DNA of 64,000 nt from Deltaproteobacteria bacterium (GTDB lineage Bacteria; Myxococcota_A; Polyangia; Polyangiales; Polyangiaceae). The stretch is from assembly GCA_016218915.1 (NCBI GenBank), contig JACRCQ010000054.1:62001-126000 (forward strand), written 5' to 3'. Each line of letters starts with the position of its first letter. Position 1 is the stretch's first letter. Below the pieces are notes generated by a model. The model was not told where the DNA came from and ran no database searches. It saw nothing but the letters and a program-made list of their open reading frames with translations. This document shows positions 51,971 to 60,854 of this stretch, one piece after another. The translations under genes were made by a program, and so were the position numbers.

Positions 51971-51999
51971 ATCATACGTGACCATGTCTTTGCCCACAA
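51971..51999 (-). promoter_or_regulatory. predicted sigma-70-type promoter, leaderless
   Basis: Leftward: TTGTGG (51999-51994), 17 bp, then TATGAT (51976-51971) ends 7 nt before ATG 51963. The -10 is near-consensus. Transcription would start at the ATG, so the message would lack a leader; no Shine-Dalgarno sequence precedes the start. Confidence 0.55.
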
Positions 52000-52012
52000 C
52001 AGGAGCCGGCAG

Positions 52013-54211
52013 TCACCGCTCGAGGCTGAAGATCCCGAGCTGCACCGGGCCATCCGCCGCAAGTGCCGGTTGGGTAGGGGTCAGGGTCGTCGACGATGAC
52101 AGCTGGATCGGGGTGCCTTTGCTCTCTGCCTGCGTACGCAGCCGACGGAACCTACCCAGCGCATCGCGCAACGCATCCGCGGTCTGGCCGGACGCCGCAG
52201 CGCTCAGCTGGACCTGCGCCAGGGTGTTGCGGAAGTACAGGACGGGTCGTGAGGGAAGCGCTCCGGAATCGGTCGTGCTTTCGTTCACCACGATCCATTC
52301 GCGCGGCCGATCCGGCGTCGCGAGAAGGTAGTGCGGCAAAGCGAGCGAGTCCTGCAGATCCACGCCCGCGGACTTCTGCCACCCAGCCACAATGGGTCGA
52401 TCGGTGACGTCCGTCCGAAGAACCTCCCGCAGGAAGAGGTATTCCTTCTGGTACGACTCGAGCCGCCCCAACGACGGGATCGCGCTCGCGCACAGAAGAG
52501 CAGCAACGATCGCGCGGTCGATCCCGGAGCGAAGCCACCACGTGCGCGACAGGACGATGGTTGCGCCCCAGACTCCGAAGTACGTGGGAAGCAGGTGCCA
52601 CAGGAGTGCGTAGCGAGCCACGCTCCAGGTCTCCAGCGGAGCTGAGGCCAGCTGCGAGAAGCCCTCCACGAACAGGTAGGGGAGAGTGAAGAGCACAGTG
52701 CCCGCGACGTACACGAGCACGACCCCGTGCCTCTTCTGCTTGATGGAAACCAGGACCACGGCCAGCACGCCGAGCCGGATCAGCCAGGGAACCATCTCGC
52801 CCGGCACGGCCAGACAAAGCGGCAGCGCTCGCACATAGCCGAGGATCCCGCTCGCCCGGAAACCCAGCTCGGCGTTCGGAGCGCCCACGGCCAGCTGCCG
52901 CGTCAGGGTGCACCCGGCCGCAACGGCAGCGAGCAGCAACGCAGCTGGCGCAATACGCCTGCGGACCCGCGCAGGCCCGTGAACGTGCGCTGCGACAAGC
53001 AGCCATAGCAGAGGTGCGAGCCCGAGCTCGATGCGAGTGGCTCCCACGAGCCAGGCCGCACAGACGACTCCGGTCGTGTCGATCCACGAGGGGCGTCCAA
53101 GCGCGCGGCAGAACAGCCAGCCCCCGACCGACAGGAAGAAGAGCGCTGCGACCGCCGTAGCGTCGGTCGCGGAAGTCCGGACATACAGCGGCAGCAATGC
53201 GACCGCAGCAGCCATGGGAAGAGCCAGCTGCTGTGGGCCTGGACGGTCCCAGTCCGGATCTCCTTTGCAGGGCTCTTGCCGAGGTGTCGTCATCGCAAGA
53301 TAGATGAAGGCGGCAGACAGCGATCCCATGACGATGTTGGCGAAGATGGGAGTCTGGGGTGAGCCGAACAGGCCGGACAGGGAATCGTAGATTGGATGCC
53401 TGTACTCCGGGTCATTGCGAAATGTGGGGTATGGCGAGGAGAGATCCGAATAGAAGTTGGAGGGAACGCGAGGCACGAGCAGCCTTGCGACCAGAGCAAC
53501 GCATCCCACGATGGCAGCGCGCACGATGCGAAGTCGCGACGGCCGGTCGCGCAGGCAGGCAGCCACAACAGCGCCCAGCAGCAGGAGCGCGACGCCCTTC
53601 TCTCCCTGCCCTTCCTGCCCCATCGGTCCCAGAAACATCGCTCGGAGCCTGGATCGAGAGGCTCGTTCCTGGGGTCGCGGGGCAAGGGTCGGACGCGCCC
53701 AGGGAGACTCGTGCCTGCTTGCCTGCAGCGCACGACGCACTCCGTCCACGAGCATTCCCGGACAAGAAGGAGCAGCGATGACGGCAAAGTGGGGGCCGGC
53801 CGCGGTCGCCCCAGGGGCACCTTCCTCCGGATGCACGAGCGTGACTTCCGAAGGTGCGGAAGCGCACTCGAACCGCGCGATCACCCGACTCTTCTCGATC
53901 GAGGCACCTTCCCATTGGCAGGCAGCATCCTTCGCAGCCTGACGAAGAATCTCTCCGATCCATGCGTCGTTGCCAGGCAGCAGCACGTGCGGCTCCCCTG
54001 CCTGCGCGATGGTGCACACGAGCAGCGCGCAGAAGGCAGCGATCCAAGTCAGGGTCGTGGGCCCAGCGCGGAGAAGGAGACGGACGGCGAAGCGCCTTCC
54101 CCTGGTGGGAAGGGAGATCGAGGGGTACAGATCAAGGTAGCGAGGCAAGGGAGGATCGTCTGCTGGAGAGCGTCCTACTGTACAACGCGGCGACCGGAGC
54201 AACCACGGCAT
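52013..54211 (-). CDS. polytopic membrane protein, GT-C glycosyltransferase-like
   Basis: The 732-residue product has an N-terminal hydrophobic segment (WIAAFCALLVCTIAQA) and a periplasmic region of about 100 residues. Ten or more membrane helices follow (for example VALLLLGAVVAACL, ALPMAAAVALLPLYV, LGLAPLLWLLVAAHV, LGVLAVVLVSIKQK, ALLWHLLPTYFGVWGATIVL). A C-terminal soluble domain (about 640-732) ends the protein. The layout resembles lipid-linked-sugar glycosyltransferases of the GT-C fold, but no DD/DE motif can be assigned with certainty, so sugar transfer is an inference. ATG 54247 is an alternative start. It lies 49 bp upstream of the Cys-repeat lipoprotein. Confidence 0.65.
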   Translation of the reverse strand: MPWLLRSPRCTVGRSPADDPPLPRYLDLYPSISLPTRGRRFAVRLLLRAGPTTLTWIAAFCALLVCTIAQAGEPHVLLPGNDAWIGEILRQAAKDAACQWEGASIEKSRVIARFECASAPSEVTLVHPEEGAPGATAAGPHFAVIAAPSCPGMLVDGVRRALQASRHESPWARPTLAPRPQERASRSRLRAMFLGPMGQEGQGEKGVALLLLGAVVAACLRDRPSRLRIVRAAIVGCVALVARLLVPRVPSNFYSDLSSPYPTFRNDPEYRHPIYDSLSGLFGSPQTPIFANIVMGSLSAAFIYLAMTTPRQEPCKGDPDWDRPGPQQLALPMAAAVALLPLYVRTSATDATAVAALFFLSVGGWLFCRALGRPSWIDTTGVVCAAWLVGATRIELGLAPLLWLLVAAHVHGPARVRRRIAPAALLLAAVAAGCTLTRQLAVGAPNAELGFRASGILGYVRALPLCLAVPGEMVPWLIRLGVLAVVLVSIKQKRHGVVLVYVAGTVLFTLPYLFVEGFSQLASAPLETWSVARYALLWHLLPTYFGVWGATIVLSRTWWLRSGIDRAIVAALLCASAIPSLGRLESYQKEYLFLREVLRTDVTDRPIVAGWQKSAGVDLQDSLALPHYLLATPDRPREWIVVNESTTDSGALPSRPVLYFRNTLAQVQLSAAASGQTADALRDALGRFRRLRTQAESKGTPIQLSSSTTLTPTQPALAADGPVQLGIFSLER

Positions 54212-54261
54212 TCGCGCATCGGAGGTTGCCGCGGCGCAGCGCCCCATGGCACCCTGCCCGC

Positions 54262-55824
54262 ATGGCAGGACACGTATTCGTTGCGCACGGGGACCTGACC
54301 CATCTCGCCTGCGACGACTGGCTCATCCCGACGGACGATTGTCTTCACGTCACGCCGCGGTGGTGGACGCCGCACAGCGAGGCATCGATGCGCCAGGCAG
54401 GGGCTTGGCGCTTCGACGAAAGCCCTGCAGGGTCGCGGACGGACGTGGGACCCTCGCGAAGGGTGATTCCCTTGCTGGATGAATCCTATGCGTGCCCACG
54501 GCCATGGCTGGTGAGCGTGCAAGGCGACCCGGTGGCGAATGCGGTGGCGTTCGTGCGCACCGTGGCGCGCGCGGGCCATGGGCGCTTTTTGCGACGCGAT
54601 CGCAGGCTGGTGGCTGCTCCTGTGATCGGCACCGGGTGGGGAGGAAAGCAGGCGGTTGCGGGCGACGTGCTCGCTGAGCTGATCCCGGCGCTGGCAGAGG
54701 CGATCCGCGGCGACGTGGAGGCAGACGTGGTCGTCATGACCTACACGGAAGCTGACTATGCGGCTGCGCAGCACGCGCGACGTCAGTGCAGCGCGCCCGA
54801 AGCGCTATGGGAAGAACTGCCCCGTCGGCTGCGGGCTCCGGCCGACCAGCTCGCCGAGCTTGCGATGCAGGGAAGGCTGGTCCTGTTCCTGGGTGCGGGC
54901 GTCGGCGTAGGTGCGGGCCTTCCCTTGTGGGACGGGTTGCTGGAGCGACTCGGCGAGCTCGCAGGAGTCGGCGCTGCTGAGCGCGAGCACTATGTGCAAT
55001 TGGGGGAGCTGGATCGCGCCGAGTACGTCGGACAGCGGCTTCGAGGCGGAGGCCGCCATCTCGGCGCAGAGGTCGCGTCGGTTCTCGGGAGCTACGACAA
55101 GGTGGGGCTGGCGCATTGTCTCCTGGCAGGGCTGCCGTGCAAGGAGACTGTCACGACGAACTACGACACGTTGTTCGAGACGGCTTGCGCGGACATGAAG
55201 CAGCAGGTGGCGGTGCTTCCGTATGCGCCTGCGACGCGGGCGCAACGCTGGCTGCTGAAGATGCACGGCTGCGTGGAGCACGCGCAGGACATCGTGCTGA
55301 CGCGACAGAACTACCTGCGTTACGCGGAGCGAAACGCCGCGCTCGCAGGGATCGTGCAAGCGATGTTGATCACCAAGCACATGCTCTTCCTGGGGTTCTC
55401 CCTGCGCGATGACAACTTCCTGCGAATCGTGGATCAGGTTCGCCAGGCAGTGCATCCGGAAGGAACCTTCCCTCCAGACCCGGAGCACCGGCTTGGAACC
55501 TCGGTCATGCTCTTCAACAACCCGCTCCTGGCAGACCTCTGGAAGAACGAGATCGACTGGGTCTGTCTCGGAGAGGAAGGGATGACACACACGCAAGCGA
55601 GCCGTCGTTGCGACATCTTCCTCGACTATCTGGCCTTCCGGGCGACCTCGCAGGCACACCTGATGGATCCCAGGTTCGGAGGCGTGCTGGGGGAAGAGGA
55701 CCTCGCGTTGCGGCAGCTGCTCGAACCGTTGCTGCGGGCGAGCGGGCCGGCCCGCAAGGCGGCCGCGTGGCCGATGGTGCGCGATCTGATCGTGGCGCTG
55801 GGTGGCACTCTCGCTCGTCCGTAG
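54262..55824 (+). CDS. macro-like/SIR2 fusion protein (putative NAD-dependent defence effector)
   Basis: The 520-residue protein has two parts. N-terminal part (about 1-180): a macro-domain-like region with HGDLTHLACDDWLIPTD, the glycine loop PVIGTGWGG (about 120) and a final strand VVVMTYTEADYAAAQ. C-terminal part (about 190-430): a SIR2-like domain with GAGVGVGAGLPLW (usual Ser replaced by Gly), TTNYDTLFE, KMHGCVEH (catalytic His expected here) and GFSLRDDNFLRI. SIR2 proteins cleave NAD+; several bacterial SIR2 families are anti-phage NADases. Macro domains bind ADP-ribose, so the fusion may sense or remove the product. No neighbouring partner is seen. The start ATG 54262 lacks a good ribosome binding site; alternatives exist. 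Confidence 0.85.
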   Translation: MAGHVFVAHGDLTHLACDDWLIPTDDCLHVTPRWWTPHSEASMRQAGAWRFDESPAGSRTDVGPSRRVIPLLDESYACPRPWLVSVQGDPVANAVAFVRTVARAGHGRFLRRDRRLVAAPVIGTGWGGKQAVAGDVLAELIPALAEAIRGDVEADVVVMTYTEADYAAAQHARRQCSAPEALWEELPRRLRAPADQLAELAMQGRLVLFLGAGVGVGAGLPLWDGLLERLGELAGVGAAEREHYVQLGELDRAEYVGQRLRGGGRHLGAEVASVLGSYDKVGLAHCLLAGLPCKETVTTNYDTLFETACADMKQQVAVLPYAPATRAQRWLLKMHGCVEHAQDIVLTRQNYLRYAERNAALAGIVQAMLITKHMLFLGFSLRDDNFLRIVDQVRQAVHPEGTFPPDPEHRLGTSVMLFNNPLLADLWKNEIDWVCLGEEGMTHTQASRRCDIFLDYLAFRATSQAHLMDPRFGGVLGEEDLALRQLLEPLLRASGPARKAAAWPMVRDLIVALGGTLARP

Positions 55825-55864
55825 GAGCGAGCCTGCTGTTGCAGATCGCGCATCCCTGCCTTTC

Positions 55865-56338
55865 TCAAGGATCCGACAGCTTCAGCTGCATGTACAGCGC
55901 GCCAGGGACCGGATTGACGCAATAGGGTTGCATTGGCTGGAACCCGAGCGACTTGTACAGCGTGATGGCCGCTTGCATCGATGGTAGCGTGTCCAGCTGC
56001 ATCGCCCGGTAGCCGATCGAGCGCGCCTCGTCGATCACCGCGGTCGCCAGACGTCGTCCGAGGCCCGATGCGCGCACGCAAGGGCGAACGTACAAGCGCT
56101 TCATCTCGCAGACACCCGGGCCGAGCTGCCGCAGCGCCACGCACCCGGCGGGCGCATCGTCCACGACCCCAAGCAGCAGTCTTCCGGAGGGTGGAGCATA
56201 CCGGCCGGGCAGGGTTTCCAGCTCGGTCTCGAAGTCCTGGAAGCACAGGCTGATTCCTATCGAAGCTTCGTATTCGCGGAACAGCTCGCGGATGATCGGA
56301 AGCCGGATTGGTTCGTGGGCCGGGTGGATCGTGGGCAT
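55865..56338 (-). CDS. GNAT-family N-acetyltransferase
   Basis: The 157-residue protein has the GNAT acetyl-CoA-binding motif A: EMKRLYVRPCVRASGLGRRL (V-x-x-x-x-R-x-x-G-x-G-x), followed by the motif B helix (AITLYKSLGFQPM). Substrate cannot be predicted. The start at ATG 56338 has AGGAGA upstream; an in-frame extension to 56404 is not needed. It is convergent with the SIR2 fusion gene (40 bp apart), but there is no evidence that it belongs to that system. Confidence 0.88.
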   Translation of the reverse strand: MPTIHPAHEPIRLPIIRELFREYEASIGISLCFQDFETELETLPGRYAPPSGRLLLGVVDDAPAGCVALRQLGPGVCEMKRLYVRPCVRASGLGRRLATAVIDEARSIGYRAMQLDTLPSMQAAITLYKSLGFQPMQPYCVNPVPGALYMQLKLSDP

Positions 56339-56466
56339 CGTGCAATCTCCTGAACCTGTTCTTAAACGCCACAGTACCACGGCCGCTTGCGTTCCTCGCT
56401 GCACTGGTTCGTGTTATGGCAACCGCGGTCGCCCCCAAGGGTGGGGACGCGAGGAGGAGAACACGG

Positions 56467-58452
56467 ATGAGTAGCCTCACGTCCGCGCACGGCAAGACAG
56501 CCGTGATCGCGGTTGCGTTCGCGACGCTGGCTTCCCTGGCAGGCGTCCAGGGAGCAGGAGCACAGTCCAAGACCGACGCACCGCGCGCGGGGGCCTCGGC
56601 TTCCCCGGCGGCCCCAGCGACCTCCGCTGCCGCGAGCAGCGCTGCTGCACCGGTCAAGGGCCCGCCCGAGGACCAGGATCCAACCCACCTCAAGCCCTCC
56701 GAGCAGGCCAAACCTCTGCAGATGCCCCCCAAGCTCGACAGCGGCTGGGTCATGGATCAGTGCGTGCAAGGGCGCTCCGGGGGCGCCATGTACGAGCGGC
56801 CTCGCGCAGTGGTGTTCGCTCCCGCAGCTGCGGAGCTCGTCGACAAGGACTGGCCCTACGGCGGCGCGGCGCCTTCGCAGGACATCGCGGACGTCTTCGT
56901 GGCGCGATTCCCCCTCGATCGATTCAACAACGTCGTGACCCGCATCGCGCCTGACAAGGGGTGGCTCGACGCGGATACGATCACGCTCGAGCAGATGGCG
57001 TCGTACGTGTCGGCGGCACAGCTCGACCGTCCGTTTGCTGGGTTGCAGGGTGACGTGCAGGCTCGCGCAGCGCGCGAGAAAGAATTCGTACGCTACTCCC
57101 TGGCGTGCACCGACTTCGTCTTCCTGTCCCGCGTCGTCCCCCACAACACGCAATGGGGCTGGGAAATGCCCTCCGCCCTGCGCGACAAGAGCGTCGCGCG
57201 CAGACCTTCCCGTGCCCCTGCGTCCCTGCAGCAATCGCCCAAAGCCATGTATCTGCCCAGGCTGCCCATGATCGGCCTCGATCTCGCGGTCTTCAAGCGC
57301 GAGGGGACGTCGTTCACCCGGCTCAGGCTCTTCCCGTCCGAGCCGTCGCCCAAGGGTGATCGCGATACCAACGAGTTCGGCAGCAACGAGGCGATGCCCG
57401 ACTATGTGAGCGCAATGCCCGAGCCCTCCTGCTCGATCCCCGTGGCTGCCGAGGGACGCGCGGGGCTGTCGTGCCGGGCCGGGACCGCGGACGACTATGC
57501 AGTCGTGCACACCACCAACGACTACAGCGGGCCACTGTGCAGGGAGCGGGACTACGACAACCCCGATGTCTGGGCGCGATGCGAGATTCGCGATCGAGAG
57601 GAGTGGATCGTCGGAGCGCTGCAGCAGAAGGTGAAGAAGATGCCCGAGTTCAGGCTCTACGGCCCGCTGATGCCCGGGACCCTTGGGCCCGGCACGCCCA
57701 TCGGCGCCTACGAGGGAGTCAAGAAGGGCATGGGATTCGGGTACTACGGCTCGAACCACGACTTGATGGCCTACTACAAGGTCGTGCGGACCGGTCCTGG
57801 GGGACCGAATCGGGGAAACAAGCTGTCACTGCTCGACGCGCGCTACGGCGAAGCGCCCGAGCTGGGAAAGCTCGAGGAGATCCCCCTTGCGGGCTGGACC
57901 TTCGGCGTCTTTGCGAGCACCTCTGCATTCGGCCACAGCGGGGCCACCTCGATCCGTACCGGAAACGTGCTCCACGCCTACGCGTTGCCCAGCACCTTGA
58001 CAGGTGGCGGATTGTCCCTGGCCATCGATGGCAGCCCGGCGTGGCTCGAGTGGTGGGTGACGTTGCGGCTCGGAGGGATGTACGGCGACGGCCAGAACAC
58101 GACGATCGCGGGAGCTCAGTTCGACCTTGCCACGGAGAAGGGTTTCTACATCGGCGAGCGATTCAAGCTCGTGGCCGAGATTGGTGCTGCCGGTTTCGCC
58201 GGGAGCGTTTCGCTGCCGGGAATCGGCCCCTCGGGCGGCGACAAGTCGGCGAAGTACAAGGTCGGCGGAGGAATGGCTGCTCTGGCATTCGACGTTCTCA
58301 TCAATCCCTATTGGAGCGTGCGTGCGGGCCTGGAAGGGCGCTACTACGGAAAGGCGACCTACACGGGCAGCGACCTTCCTGCGGCCTGGACCGATCGGGC
58401 CGACAAGTTCCATACCCTCGGAACCCGCGTCGACCTGCACTACCACTTCTGA
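56467..58452 (+). CDS. secreted outer-membrane-associated protein
   Basis: The 661-residue product starts at ATG 56467 with a GAGGAGG site. It has a signal peptide (LASLAGVQGAGAQS), an Ala/Ser/Pro linker to about 70, then a large domain with paired cysteines and few recognisable motifs (about 75-440). The beta-strand-rich C-terminal region ends in aromatic residues (VDLHYHF), as expected for an outer-membrane barrel. It may be an outer-membrane protein with a large extracellular part. Family not recognised. Confidence 0.7.
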   Translation: MSSLTSAHGKTAVIAVAFATLASLAGVQGAGAQSKTDAPRAGASASPAAPATSAAASSAAAPVKGPPEDQDPTHLKPSEQAKPLQMPPKLDSGWVMDQCVQGRSGGAMYERPRAVVFAPAAAELVDKDWPYGGAAPSQDIADVFVARFPLDRFNNVVTRIAPDKGWLDADTITLEQMASYVSAAQLDRPFAGLQGDVQARAAREKEFVRYSLACTDFVFLSRVVPHNTQWGWEMPSALRDKSVARRPSRAPASLQQSPKAMYLPRLPMIGLDLAVFKREGTSFTRLRLFPSEPSPKGDRDTNEFGSNEAMPDYVSAMPEPSCSIPVAAEGRAGLSCRAGTADDYAVVHTTNDYSGPLCRERDYDNPDVWARCEIRDREEWIVGALQQKVKKMPEFRLYGPLMPGTLGPGTPIGAYEGVKKGMGFGYYGSNHDLMAYYKVVRTGPGGPNRGNKLSLLDARYGEAPELGKLEEIPLAGWTFGVFASTSAFGHSGATSIRTGNVLHAYALPSTLTGGGLSLAIDGSPAWLEWWVTLRLGGMYGDGQNTTIAGAQFDLATEKGFYIGERFKLVAEIGAAGFAGSVSLPGIGPSGGDKSAKYKVGGGMAALAFDVLINPYWSVRAGLEGRYYGKATYTGSDLPAAWTDRADKFHTLGTRVDLHYHF

Positions 58453-58477
58453 GCGCCGCCGCCGAGCGAAGCGCGCC

Positions 58478-59848
58478 CTATGGGATCCCCACGCGCTGAC
58501 CCGCTACCTTCGCAAAGCCTGTGGAAGTCACGATCAACCACTCTCGCCGCGCAGCGTGCGCTGCAATGCGGGGATTGAAGTTGCCTTCCGTTCCCGGCGT
58601 CTGCGTGGCTTCGATCACAGCCCCTGTGGCGCCGGACGGGCTGAGCGCTGCAGCCCAGTCCTCGTCCGTCGTACCGTGGAATACCGCCCCGAACGTGCCG
58701 CTTGCCGCGTGAAGCGCCATCGAGAATCCGTCGTAGGCGCCGTATCCAACAGCAATCGGCAGCGGCGTTCCTGAGGGCGCGCCATCCGCTTGCACGAACC
58801 TTCCTTGCAGCTCGCCCTGCCACCAACCCACGAAGTACCCGCCTGTCCAGGGCAGATAGGCGATGTTCGGTACCCACGTTCCCTTGGCCTCGGCCAGGGT
58901 CACTGGATCGCCCAACAACGTGCCGCTCCCTGCCTGGACCCGACGCGACACGACCTTGGCCCCGACCGCATCAGCGTGCGTGTGGGCGATGAAGCACTCG
59001 TTGCTCGCTTCGGAGCAGGCCACCGCAGGCTCTCCCTGCCAATCCGCATCGCTCGAAATCGTCATCTCGCCGCCCAGCAGCGTGCCGCTGGCTGCGACAC
59101 GCTGCGCCCGGATGTCGCTCTGCGCAGCCTTCTGCCAGACCACGAGGAACTCCTGGGAGGCCGCCGACCACGCCACAGCAGCGGCATTCTCCTGGTAGGA
59201 CGGGTCAGGATTCACGCGAAAGTCCGGGCCGAGGAACTTCGGCGAGCCGTTGTCGTAGGTCAGGGCCCGCGCCCAGACCCGCGGACTGTTGGGATCCTCG
59301 CGCGCATCGTGCCACGTAACCAGACAGATCCCCTGCAAGGCTTCGCAAGCGATTCTGGGTGCCTGCGCCCACGCTGTCGCTGACTGGATCTGGAACGGTG
59401 CACCCACGGGTGCGCCGTCCGCGCTCACGAAAGCTCCGCCAATCGTGTTGTTGCCGTGAACTACCACGTAGACGTCGTGGAGCGGATCGTAGGCCACGTC
59501 CGGAGTACGCTTCGGCGTTGCTTGCGTGACGGTCGGGATCTCGAACGTGTCTCCGATCCGCACCAGGTTGGCCGCTGGCGCGTCTAGGTCCGGCCCGTCC
59601 AACAGCATGGCGTCCGACTGGGCGCCGCCCGTGCCTGCTGCGCCTTCACTGTGCTGGTCCTTGCCTGAAGTTGCGTCGCTCGCTGCCGTGTCCGCAGAAG
59701 CATCGGTGGTGCCCCACGGCCCCGCAACCTGCGCTTCGTCACTCGAGCATGCCCACACCGTGAGCACAGGGACTGCCAGGAGCAAAGCGCCAGCAGCTGG
59801 CCCGGGCTTTCTGCATCGACTCGCCTTCAGGGCATGGGAAGCGGACAT
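58478..59848 (-). CDS. beta-propeller-like lipoprotein
   Basis: The 456-residue product starts at ATG 59848, with a lipobox VLTVWACSS (Cys at about 35) and an Asp/Ala/Ser linker. Strand-rich repeats follow in the form DVAYDPLHDVYVVVHG, APRIACEALQGICLVTWHD, VAWSAASQEFLVVWQ, PAVACSEASNECFIAH, IAYLPWTGGYFVGWW and RIAAHAARREWLIVTS. These recur about every 60 residues and suggest a six-bladed propeller. Longer frames reaching 60313 overlap the L,D-transpeptidase gene. Function unknown. Confidence 0.75.
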   Translation of the reverse strand: MSASHALKASRCRKPGPAAGALLLAVPVLTVWACSSDEAQVAGPWGTTDASADTAASDATSGKDQHSEGAAGTGGAQSDAMLLDGPDLDAPAANLVRIGDTFEIPTVTQATPKRTPDVAYDPLHDVYVVVHGNNTIGGAFVSADGAPVGAPFQIQSATAWAQAPRIACEALQGICLVTWHDAREDPNSPRVWARALTYDNGSPKFLGPDFRVNPDPSYQENAAAVAWSAASQEFLVVWQKAAQSDIRAQRVAASGTLLGGEMTISSDADWQGEPAVACSEASNECFIAHTHADAVGAKVVSRRVQAGSGTLLGDPVTLAEAKGTWVPNIAYLPWTGGYFVGWWQGELQGRFVQADGAPSGTPLPIAVGYGAYDGFSMALHAASGTFGAVFHGTTDEDWAAALSPSGATGAVIEATQTPGTEGNFNPRIAAHAARREWLIVTSTGFAKVAGQRVGIP

Positions 59849-59950
59849 GTCGCCATCGAGCCTAGCAGATGCATCGGGGCGACGGCATCTGCGACGGACT
59901 CGATCCTTCGTCAAACGATCTCGTGGTGAAGAAGTGATAGGATCCCGCCC

Positions 59951-60793
59951 ATGTCCGGCCGATCTCCCTACAGCTTGGTCGCAGCCGCAGTGCTTGCGGG
60001 TTGCTCGTCTACCAGCGCACCTGCCGCTGCCCCGGCTCAGGATGCCGCAGTCGATGCAAGCGAGGAAGCCCAAGACGCGCAGCCCGAAGCGAGCGCGCCT
60101 TCCGGTCCGGTTGCGACCGCAAGCCAGCTGGTGGTGGTACTCTCGAAGGATTGGAAAGCGGTGCCGGCAACGGTGGCTCGATACGAATCCGCGAGCCCGG
60201 GCGGCCCGTGGAGCCAGGTGGGCGCGTCGTTCGCGGTCGAGCTGGGACACGCTGGGCTCGGCTGGGGACGTGGATTGCATCCCACGCCTCCTGCGGCGGA
60301 TCCGGTGAAGCATGAAGGAGACGGGCGAGCGCCTGCGGGTGTGTTCGAGCTCAAGCTGGCGTTCGGCTATGCTCCCCCATCCGAGGCCTCGTGGATCAAG
60401 CTTGAGTACTTGCAGGCCACGAGCGACCTTGAATGCGTCGATGACGCGAATTCCAAGTACTACAATCAGGTGCTGTACCGGAGTTCCTTGCCCACGAGCG
60501 GGCCAGACGCCCCGGACTGGAAGAGCTCCGAGATCATGCTACGACCCGATGAGCTCTACCGATGGGGACTGGTCGTGAATCACAACCCGGCGCCTGCGGT
60601 GCCAGGAGGCGGATCGTGCATCTTCGTGCACCTGTGGGGGGGACCGTCCTCGCCGACCGTGGGATGCACCGCCGGAGCCGAGTCGAACATCAAGGAGCTG
60701 ATCGGCTGGCTGGATCCAGATACCAAGCCGCTCGTGGTGCAGCTGCCGCAGGCAAGCTACGACACGGTCAAGGACGCGTGGGGGCTGCCCTGA
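59951..60793 (+). CDS. L,D-transpeptidase-like (YkuD-type) lipoprotein
   Basis: The 280-residue product has a lipobox (AVLAGCSS, Cys at about 18) and a short Ala/Glu linker. The domain has the YkuD-like catalytic arrangement near its end: FVHLWGG (His at about 227) followed 12 residues on by SPTVGCTA (Cys at about 239). L,D-transpeptidases cross-link peptidoglycan or attach proteins to it through the active-site Cys; this H-x(11)-C pattern is a variant of the usual spacing. A possible -10 box TAGGAT ends 7 nt before the ATG. The aminotransferase gene follows by 61 bp. Confidence 0.72.
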   Translation: MSGRSPYSLVAAAVLAGCSSTSAPAAAPAQDAAVDASEEAQDAQPEASAPSGPVATASQLVVVLSKDWKAVPATVARYESASPGGPWSQVGASFAVELGHAGLGWGRGLHPTPPAADPVKHEGDGRAPAGVFELKLAFGYAPPSEASWIKLEYLQATSDLECVDDANSKYYNQVLYRSSLPTSGPDAPDWKSSEIMLRPDELYRWGLVVNHNPAPAVPGGGSCIFVHLWGGPSSPTVGCTAGAESNIKELIGWLDPDTKPLVVQLPQASYDTVKDAWGLP

Positions 60794-60854
60794 CGAGCAG
60801 GCCGCAGGCGCGCCACCTTCCCATCACAACGAAGCCTTCAAGCTGGAGGACCGG

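Noticed and set aside
55865..56338. GNAT gene as a component of the SIR2 defence module
   Set aside because: It is on the opposite strand with its own start and ribosome binding site and is a generic acetyltransferase; no evidence for linkage beyond proximity.
56362..57759. 465-residue leftward open frame
   Set aside because: Antisense to 56467-58452, which has a signal peptide, strong ribosome binding site and barrel-like C-terminus.
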